Below, one piece after another: positions 57,034-64,000 of a stretch of 64,000 nucleotides of DNA. The stretch comes from Aerococcus urinaehominis (lineage in GTDB: Bacteria > Bacillota > Bacilli > Lactobacillales > Aerococcaceae), in NCBI RefSeq assembly GCF_001543245.1, contig NZ_CP014163.1, forward strand, positions 620,001 to 684,000. The letters run 5' to 3'. The notes under the pieces were generated by a model, which was not told the DNA's origin, ran no database searches, and was given only the letters and a program-made list of their open reading frames with translations. Numbering within the stretch: position 1 is the first letter of the stretch; every line of letters starts with the position of its first letter. The position numbers and the translations under genes are program-made.

Positions 57034-60000
57034 TTAGTCTTCTTTACGACGACCTTTCAGCGCAAATACTGAACCAAGTCCAGCCAAGGTAAAGGCTAAT
57101 AGACTTGTTGAAGCGGTCGCACCTGTCGCTGGTAGTTGATTTTGACCATCAGCTGGGTGGTTTTCTGGTCGGTCAGTCGTTTGTCTTTGTTGCGGCGACT
57201 TATCATGACCAGTTTCAGCATCTTCAGTTTGCGGTAGTTTATCTTGGCCTGGAACTAAGTGATCTGGCTGATTTGGTTTTTCAGCATCACCAGTTTCTGG
57301 CTGATTAGGCTTGTCAGGTTGGCCTGGTTGCAACGGCTTCTCAGGCGTTTTGTCGCCTGGCTTATCTTCACCTGGTTTGTCCTTGCCTGGCTTGTCTTCA
57401 CCCGGTGTGTTCTCGCCTGGTGTGTCCTTGCCTGGCTTATCTTTGCCTGGTGTATCCTTGCCTGGTTCATCTTTACCTGGTTTATCTTCACCCGGTGTGT
57501 TTTCACCTGGCTTATCTTCACCTGGTGTGTCCTTGCCTGGCTTATCTTCACCTGGTGTGTCCTTGCCTGGTTTGTCTTCACCTGGCTTGTCTTCGCCTGG
57601 TTTGTTCTCACCTGGTGTGTCCTTACCTGGCTCGTCCTTGCCTGGTTTGTTCTCACCTGGCTCATCCTTGCCCGGCTCATCTTTGCCTGGTTTGTCAGGG
57701 GTTTCACACTTGCCACAGTTTACTTCAACAATCATATCGCGACCTTCAGTGATTACTGTCGTCTTACCATCCCTAGTTTCAGTGACACGTTTTTCACCTG
57801 GGTCAACAACTTTGACCTCACCTGGTTTCAAGTCCTTATTATAGCGCACTTGGATACCAGGAACTTCTTTGATGGTCTCGACTGGGACTTCCTTAATGAT
57901 TTCCTTGATGACTTCAACCACTTTGGTGTCAGCAGGGATTTCTTTAACGACTTCCTTAATCACTTCGACAGGCACTTCCTTGATGATTTCAACCACCTTG
58001 GTGTCGGCAGGAACTTCCTTGACGATCTCTTTAACCACTTCGACAGGGACTTCCCTAACGATTTCCACAATACGGGTCACTGGGACTTCCTTAATCAATT
58101 CTTTGATTGATTCTTGCGGTACCACTTTGACAACTTCGTTGATGATTTCAACTAGTTTTTCTTGAGGCACTGCTTTGATAATTTCTACCACTTTCTCAAC
58201 TGGTAGTTCTTTAATCGTTTCTTGCAGTTTCTCAGTCGTCACACCCTTGGTTCCCACACGGATAATCCGGTCTTGTGGCTTAGTGATAACTTGAGTAGCT
58301 GTTTGTTTGTCTTGCGGCACGCCGTTAACAACTGCTTGGGTCACCATTTCCTTGGTTTGACCGTTGATACCAGCTTGTACTTCTTCGACCTTACCAGCTT
58401 CTAGCGTGTCATCAAAAATGACTTGGGTCTTATAAGCCTGTTCAGAAGTCGTTTCGTGGCTAAAGTTACCGTTGTATCCAGATGGATCCTTAGTGCCAAC
58501 AACAATCTGTTGTTTAGCCGGCGTTACTAGTGTTTCTTCAGTAGCGATAATCTTGCCATCAACTAGCTTAGCAGTCACCTTAGATTCAACCTTACCTGGG
58601 GTCACCTGACCAGTTTCGACAAAGCCTTTGTCCTTGGTGTTATCGTAAACATACTCGATTTCAACTGGGATGTCTTTGTTGATTGGTGTTTCAGTGCCTT
58701 CAGGAATTGGGCAAGTTCCTGGTTTCTTACCAACTCTAACTACACGTTTTTGAGCAGGTGTTTCTTGAATCACTTTAGACTTCAATTCACCATCGGCTTG
58801 GCCATTCTTGACCGCTTGGGTGTACTTGGTTGTCTTAGTACCCTTGGCACCTGGTTGGTCAACCACAATAGTTCCCGCATCAAGGGTCTCATCTTCAATG
58901 ATTTCCACTTCAAAGGCTAGGTCTTCAGTGACTTCATGGCTAACCTCGCCGGTGAAGTCCTTGTTGCCGACCTCAATAATATGTTTCTTAGCTTGTTTAG
59001 TTGTTTCAACTTTCGGCTCGCCAACTACCTTAGAGTTCTCGATGGTACCTGTGGTTGATTTCTCACCCTTCTCGCCTTGTTGAACAACCTTGTGTTCGCC
59101 CTTAGCTAATGCTTCATTTACGCGAACTTCCACTTCAAATGGTACGTCTTCCTTGTGAGTATAAGTGCCATCTGTCTTGGCGCCAATTCTGACAATTTTC
59201 TTAACTGGTGCCTTGGTTTGCTTAGTCTCACCTGGAGTTGATGATTCAACTTTACCATTCTTGATGGTGTGGGTTGTGGTTGTTGATTCTTCACCTAGAA
59301 CGCCTTCTTGGTCAACAACTTCCTTACCTGGTTCAAGCGTAGGATCGACCTTGTATTCCACTTCGTATGGAATTGGGTTCTTATCAACCGTTTCGAAGGT
59401 GCCGGTGAAGTCCTTAGTACCGACAATAATCTTCTGCTTAGCAGGGGTTACCACTTTTTCTTCGGTGGTTGTGATTTCACCTGTCTTTGGATCGTATTTA
59501 TTAACGACCTTAGTTTCTACCTTGCCTGGTGTGTATTCACCCTTTTCAACTGTACCCTTGTCTTTGGTTGCATCGTAAACATATTCAACCTCAGCTGGTA
59601 CTTCTTCGCTTAGGTTCTTGCTGTTTTCGACTGGCGCTGTACCGACATGGATCACGTGTTCAGTTGGATCAGTTGTTGCGATTACTTCAGACTTCATGTC
59701 GCCTGAAGCTTGACCGTTAACAACATCTTGGCTGTACTTGGTGGTCTTAGAACCGGCCTTACCTTGAGTTTCAACCCGGCTAGTGCCTGGTTTCATGGTA
59801 GCATCTTCAACGATACGAACAGTGTACGGCACTTCTTCCTTGACTTCGTGCGTCACTGTACCGGTGAAGTCCTTAGCTCCTACTTTAATGATTTGCTTAG
59901 CAGGGGTTACTTCCTTAACCTCTTCGGTTACAACTTTACCATCAACGATCTTGTTGACTAGCTTAGAAGTTACCTTACCTGGAACTAAGTCGCCTGTTTC

Positions 60001-63000
60001 AACTTTTCCTTTTTCAAGGTTTTCGTCAGTGACGTATTCGATTTCAACGTTAACATTTTCGTTGACTTCGTGGGTATTACCTTCAACTGGCTTAGTACCG
60101 ACTTCAATAATGTGTTTCTTAGGTGCCTTAGTTTGGTTTTCAGTGGTCTTCAATTCGCCATCTGCTTGACCATTCTTAATCGCTTGGGTATAAGTGACTT
60201 CCTTCTCGCCCGCTTCGCCTTGTTGCTTAACATTCTTAGTACCGACAAGTAAGTTTGGATTTTCAACGATCTCAACTTCAAAAGGAATTTCCTTCTTATC
60301 AGTATGAGTCACTTCGCCAGTGAAGTCCTTGTTACCTACTTTGATAATAGCCTTGGTTGGTTGGGTTTCAGTGACTTCTGGGTTTCCTTGAATTTCAGAG
60401 TTTTTAATGGTCCACTTAGTTGTTCGAGTTCCCTTTTCGCCCGCTACTTCTATTTCATACTTACCTGCTTCGATGTTAGGATCGTATTTCACTTCGTAAT
60501 CAAACGGAATATCTTCTGTATGAGTATGAGTGCCTTCGGTCATTGAACCAACCTTAATCACTTGAGTAACTGGGTCTTTGGTTTGTTGCTTGTTAACAAC
60601 TTGGTCACCCTTAGTACCATTAGTGAAGGATTGGGTAACGGTTGTTGTTTCTTCGCCTAGTACACCTGGTGTAGTAATTTCAGAGGTACCAGCCTTCATA
60701 TTTGGATCGAATTCAATCTTGGTTTCAAACGGTACTGGTGACTTATGCTCATACTTAAACTCGCCTGTATAATCTTTTGTACCAACAGTGATTACTTTAG
60801 TTACTGACGGTTTAGTCTCAGTTGTTGTTGTATTTCCTGTTGTAAGATTACCATCAGTAGAAGATACATCCGTTGATTGAGTTTCTTCTCCGGCTATGCC
60901 ACCTTCTTCATGGATGTAACCTATAGGCTTAGTCTTATCATAGACAACTTTAACATCGAATGGTTTCTTATTAGTTGTTTCAACTGTTGTTGAACCTTCT
61001 AAAGGCTTAGTTCCAACATACACAATATGATCTTGTGCCTGGGTTAATTCACGTAAAGATTCATCTTCAACGAGATCACCTTGTGGTTGACCGTTTTCAA
61101 TATGTTGTTTATAAGTACGTTTGATAGTACCAGCCTTGCCTTGTTGATGTACTTGGTGGGTGCCTTTTGGTAAGTCATCACGTTCTACAATTTGAACTTT
61201 AAATGGTGTTTCTTCTGTTGTAGTGTGCGTAATATTCCCTGTAAAGGCTTTATCTCCAACAAGAACTACAGCGTCTTCAGCTGGGGTGGTGTTAGTTGTA
61301 GGCTCTCCTACTACTTGCGAATTTTCAATCTTCCAAGTAGTTGTGATTTTACCTGATACACCCTCTTTTTCAACACGATACTCACCTGGTTTAAGGGACT
61401 TATCAACTTTCACTTGAACACCGAAAGGCACGTCTTGAGTATGTGTGTGAACCCCTTCAGTTTTTGTACCTAGAGTAACTTTTCGCACTTGTGGTGCGCG
61501 TGTTTCTTCTTGTTTAACAGTCATTTCTCCTGTTTCTGGATTAAGCGTTGAGGTAACAGTTACTTGTCCGTTAATACCTGTTTGAGTTACTTCCTCTTCC
61601 CCTGCTTTTTTATTAGGGTCAAAGGTATACTCTGTTGTATAAGGTATTTCTACAACTGCTTGTTTAGGTTTAATACCCACACGGATAACTGCATTAACAG
61701 GGTCTTTAACGGTTGACGTTGTAATCTTAGGGTCTTGTGCTTTACCGTTGATAAGAGTTTGCTCAAATAAGGTTTGAGATTTACCAACTTCACCTTTTTT
61801 AACAACTTCTTTTGTACCTGTTTCAAGTTCAGGGTCATAGATGACTTCAGTTTCAAACGGAATGTCTGATTCAAAAGTATGATTAACCTTATTTTCAACA
61901 GTCTTAAGTGCGTTAAAATAAGCGTTGGTATAGGCAACTTCATTATTGTCGTAATGACTTGTCACCGGAACGGTGATTGTTTCCTCACCTGTAAGTTCAA
62001 CTCCTGTTGGGACAGTTGCGGCGACTACACCTGTTTGTTCATCAATAGATAATTCCCAAATGTTACCTTTATTATCAATTGCTGTGTTTTGATCTAAGGT
62101 ATAACGATTTGGTTTTTTCTTATCCGTATCTTTGACAGTTGGTGTTTGTGTCAGTGTTTGACCAGCATAACCGCGTTCAACTCCGTAATTAGGGATTGCT
62201 AAATCAGGGTTAACGACTTTGTAGTGGAACCAATGGATGTCTGTTGATCCGTTGGTGTAGGTATATTTAACTGGAAAAGCAATGACGTCGCCTACTTTAG
62301 CTGTTTTAGGCACGGATACGCTAATTTGTGTGCCAGCATTGTCTAAAAGTTTGACGTCGAAGCCTTCTGGAATACCCGTTTTATCAATTTCTACTTTGAC
62401 ACGGCCTTCTTCGACCATCGCTTTATAGTCGTCAGCAGTTTTCGATGCTGGATTTTCCGGATCTTTGGTATTTTCCATAGCGATAATTTTAGCATCACCT
62501 GGGTTGAGTTCGCCAAAAGTTTCGCCTTTTGGAATACCGTCGTTAAATTTAGCATCGTGGAAGCGTGTATCATCTAAACCTAATGCTACTTCACCTAAGA
62601 AGTTGTAGTGGTCATAACGATCAATTCCTTGGAGATCAATTTCTACTTCTTTACCGTCATGGTTAATTACGCGTGTACCAGCACCTGTTGGGGTGTAAAA
62701 GGTATCGCCAAATTCATTATTTTCTCTAACAATTGCTTCAAACTCAGCCAGCGTTCTAGGTCGTGCAAAGAAGCGAACATTTAGGCTTTGAATCGCTTTT
62801 TGGTCTTTGTTAAAACGAGATCCCTCTTGGAGAGCGCCTTTAGGAAGAGTTACGAAAATTTTACCTTGGTCATCAAGTCTGACTCTAGCTTCTTGGACCA
62901 CTTCCCCATCTGGCCAGTAAACTTGACCAACTAGACGTTTTCTAGCGTTTTTATCTAAATTTTTAATGCCAATGCCTTCAAGTTCGATTTCTTGACCTTG

Positions 63001-64000
63001 GACGACATTCTGCGGGTTTAGAGTAGATGACGAACCTTCGACTTGAATAGTCCCTAGCGTATCATTTTCGTTTGGATAGGGATTGACTTTAAAAGTTACT
63101 CCAAAATTAGAAGAATCTGGGAATAAGAGCTTTTCGTTTGGATGTTTCCTAGTATACTTATCCCGCCAACCGACAAGGGTTAACCCTTGATTTAAATAGT
63201 TATTGATATAGGTGAGATCTTCTCGGGTAAAAATAACATTGAAGCCAGCTTGTCTACCAGCTCTTACTTCAGCAATAGCTTTAGGTTGATAAGTGGCACT
63301 TAATTTTTGACCCTCTCTATCTTCAAACAGGAGTTCAACACCTTCTTTTAAAGCAGATAAGCGCTTACTTTCAACAGGAGCCCCCCTGCGAGTGTCTGTT
63401 ACAAAGATATTCGTAAATGTCCGTTGGCCAGTTCTCTTATCGATTCGAATATCAATCCCGTATTCATATATATCCTTAGATTCTGAAGTAGGATTTAATA
63501 CTGTAAAAGAAAACCCTTCTTTTTCGACCTTATCAGACGGCGTTACTCCAGAGTTATCCTCGCCACGCATATCTTTTCCAATCCCGGCACCATCTTCCAT
63601 TTGGTCGCTACGGTAGCGTTCTGACTCGGAATAGTCTTTAATTTGCTTTTCGTCTAAGTCGTAGTTCGGTTGAGCGTCAGCAGTAGTGGCAGTTGTATCT
63701 GCATTATCTCCTGCAGCTGCATTAGCTGGCTCAGCCGTATTCACCGCTTCATTCAATGGCACTGAATCAGCTGCATTTGCTCCGTCTCCAGCTACCGGTG
63801 CATTATCAGGCGTAGGTGCTGTGTATAGAGCAACTGCCGGGCTGGCTGAACTAGCGGGTTCATTTCCAGCAGAATTAGGCAAGCTGGTATTAACTGGTTG
63901 GCCAGGCAGGTCCTGATTTCCTGCATCTGCTGCTAGCGGGCTGATGACTGCCGGTTCGGCAGGCGTTGCTGGCCCTGCTGGTGGCTGTTCATTAGCTGCT
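57034..64000 (-). CDS. Giant LPXTG surface protein with tandem G5 domains (N-terminus outside window)
   Basis: The frame is open to the window edge, so the signal peptide and start are missing. At least 2320 residues are visible: an A/P/N/D-rich leader, a globular region (about 63650-61960) with EVAYTNAYFNALKTVENK at its end, then sixteen G5-type repeats of about 70-80 residues (pattern IPFEVEIVENPNL ... GTKNVKQQGEAGEK ... HIIEVGTK) to about 58240. A stretch of heptad-like IKEVPVEVVKEIV repeats (57850-58230) follows, then a shortened G5-like piece, NCGKCETPDKPG, a charged PGKDEPGEDK stalk, LPATG, a hydrophobic helix and GRRKED. Tandem G5 proteins such as Aap and SasG of staphylococci mediate intercellular adhesion and biofilm growth; whether this one does is inference. 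One further cysteine lies in the fifteenth repeat (TCPIPEG). Confidence 0.94.
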   Translation of the reverse strand, partial: AANEQPPAGPATPAEPAVISPLAADAGNQDLPGQPVNTSLPNSAGNEPASSASPAVALYTAPTPDNAPVAGDGANAADSVPLNEAVNTAEPANAAAGDNADTTATTADAQPNYDLDEKQIKDYSESERYRSDQMEDGAGIGKDMRGEDNSGVTPSDKVEKEGFSFTVLNPTSESKDIYEYGIDIRIDKRTGQRTFTNIFVTDTRRGAPVESKRLSALKEGVELLFEDREGQKLSATYQPKAIAEVRAGRQAGFNVIFTREDLTYINNYLNQGLTLVGWRDKYTRKHPNEKLLFPDSSNFGVTFKVNPYPNENDTLGTIQVEGSSSTLNPQNVVQGQEIELEGIGIKNLDKNARKRLVGQVYWPDGEVVQEARVRLDDQGKIFVTLPKGALQEGSRFNKDQKAIQSLNVRFFARPRTLAEFEAIVRENNEFGDTFYTPTGAGTRVINHDGKEVEIDLQGIDRYDHYNFLGEVALGLDDTRFHDAKFNDGIPKGETFGELNPGDAKIIAMENTKDPENPASKTADDYKAMVEEGRVKVEIDKTGIPEGFDVKLLDNAGTQISVSVPKTAKVGDVIAFPVKYTYTNGSTDIHWFHYKVVNPDLAIPNYGVERGYAGQTLTQTPTVKDTDKKKPNRYTLDQNTAIDNKGNIWELSIDEQTGVVAATVPTGVELTGEETITVPVTSHYDNNEVAYTNAYFNALKTVENKVNHTFESDIPFETEVIYDPELETGTKEVVKKGEVGKSQTLFEQTLINGKAQDPKITTSTVKDPVNAVIRVGIKPKQAVVEIPYTTEYTFDPNKKAGEEEVTQTGINGQVTVTSTLNPETGEMTVKQEETRAPQVRKVTLGTKTEGVHTHTQDVPFGVQVKVDKSLKPGEYRVEKEGVSGKITTTWKIENSQVVGEPTTNTTPAEDAVVLVGDKAFTGNITHTTTEETPFKVQIVERDDLPKGTHQVHQQGKAGTIKRTYKQHIENGQPQGDLVEDESLRELTQAQDHIVYVGTKPLEGSTTVETTNKKPFDVKVVYDKTKPIGYIHEEGGIAGEETQSTDVSSTDGNLTTGNTTTTETKPSVTKVITVGTKDYTGEFKYEHKSPVPFETKIEFDPNMKAGTSEITTPGVLGEETTTVTQSFTNGTKGDQVVNKQQTKDPVTQVIKVGSMTEGTHTHTEDIPFDYEVKYDPNIEAGKYEIEVAGEKGTRTTKWTIKNSEIQGNPEVTETQPTKAIIKVGNKDFTGEVTHTDKKEIPFEVEIVENPNLLVGTKNVKQQGEAGEKEVTYTQAIKNGQADGELKTTENQTKAPKKHIIEVGTKPVEGNTHEVNENVNVEIEYVTDENLEKGKVETGDLVPGKVTSKLVNKIVDGKVVTEEVKEVTPAKQIIKVGAKDFTGTVTHEVKEEVPYTVRIVEDATMKPGTSRVETQGKAGSKTTKYSQDVVNGQASGDMKSEVIATTDPTEHVIHVGTAPVENSKNLSEEVPAEVEYVYDATKDKGTVEKGEYTPGKVETKVVNKYDPKTGEITTTEEKVVTPAKQKIIVGTKDFTGTFETVDKNPIPYEVEYKVDPTLEPGKEVVDQEGVLGEESTTTTHTIKNGKVESSTPGETKQTKAPVKKIVRIGAKTDGTYTHKEDVPFEVEVRVNEALAKGEHKVVQQGEKGEKSTTGTIENSKVVGEPKVETTKQAKKHIIEVGNKDFTGEVSHEVTEDLAFEVEIIEDETLDAGTIVVDQPGAKGTKTTKYTQAVKNGQADGELKSKVIQETPAQKRVVRVGKKPGTCPIPEGTETPINKDIPVEIEYVYDNTKDKGFVETGQVTPGKVESKVTAKLVDGKIIATEETLVTPAKQQIVVGTKDPSGYNGNFSHETTSEQAYKTQVIFDDTLEAGKVEEVQAGINGQTKEMVTQAVVNGVPQDKQTATQVITKPQDRIIRVGTKGVTTEKLQETIKELPVEKVVEIIKAVPQEKLVEIINEVVKVVPQESIKELIKEVPVTRIVEIVREVPVEVVKEIVKEVPADTKVVEIIKEVPVEVIKEVVKEIPADTKVVEVIKEIIKEVPVETIKEVPGIQVRYNKDLKPGEVKVVDPGEKRVTETRDGKTTVITEGRDMIVEVNCGKCETPDKPGKDEPGKDEPGENKPGKDEPGKDTPGENKPGEDKPGEDKPGKDTPGEDKPGKDTPGEDKPGENTPGEDKPGKDEPGKDTPGKDKPGKDTPGENTPGEDKPGKDKPGEDKPGDKTPEKPLQPGQPDKPNQPETGDAEKPNQPDHLVPGQDKLPQTEDAETGHDKSPQQRQTTDRPENHPADGQNQLPATGATASTSLLAFTLAGLGSVFALKGRRKED

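Overview
The window looks like a chromosome segment of a moderate-G+C Lactobacillales bacterium, most likely of the Aerococcaceae (Aerococcus/Abiotrophia-like). The evidence is the Bacillus/Lactobacillales gene order, YSIRK-like signal peptides with LPXTG anchors, a complete PdhABCD complex, and AGGAGG-type ribosome binding sites. The family assignment is inference; no rRNA gene or species marker is present.

Layout. 1-3275 (minus strand): the end of a MacAB-type ABC export operon (adaptor, ATPase, permease running off the window). 3411-7915 (minus): a P-type metal ATPase with a small membrane-associated partner, then uvrB. 8081-9850: a 62-bp tandem hairpin-repeat array split by an IS256-family insertion sequence. 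9943-10843 (plus): a frameshifted NERD-domain/zinc-ribbon gene. 10979-11233 (plus): rpsT. 11344-17512 (minus): a dgk-like lipid kinase, rsmD, coaD, comEA, comEC, holA operon. 17683-35655 (minus): an adhesin island with two giant LPXTG proteins, a 3575-residue collagen-like protein and a 2100-residue Rib-repeat protein, separated by a small-ORF region. 35985-41613 (minus): ylaN-ftsW-pycA-ylbG. 41752-42364: hairpin array 2. 42485-46026 (minus): yktA (UPF0223), suhB, typA. 46102-47735 (plus): formyltetrahydrofolate cyclo-ligase and an intact NERD paralogue, followed by hairpin array 3. 48336-53565 (minus): pdhABCD. 54044-54613 (plus): def, followed by hairpin array 4. 55647-56846 (minus): coaBC. 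57034-64000 (minus): a third giant LPXTG protein with at least 16 G5-type repeats, truncated at its N-terminus by the window edge.

The housekeeping backbone (def, pdhABCD, yktA, suhB, typA, ylaN, ftsW, pycA, ylbG, rsmD, coaD, com genes, holA, rpsT) follows the order known from Bacillus and Lactobacillales. The adhesin island sits exactly where ylbG would normally adjoin rsmD, so it looks like an insertion into a conserved operon junction. The genes cover export, metal homeostasis, repair, competence uptake, CoA synthesis, pyruvate metabolism (pyruvate carboxylase and pyruvate dehydrogenase) and host- or cell-adhesion.

The most unusual content is (i) four intergenic arrays of tandem hairpin repeats with very regular 62, 72 or 73-bp periods, two of which sit next to NERD-domain paralogues; (ii) a nearly exact 2343-bp tandem duplication inside the collagen-like gene; (iii) cysteine clusters at the base of the stalks of two adhesins; and (iv) two putative tiny genes with a 21-bp-phased direct repeat between the two island adhesins.
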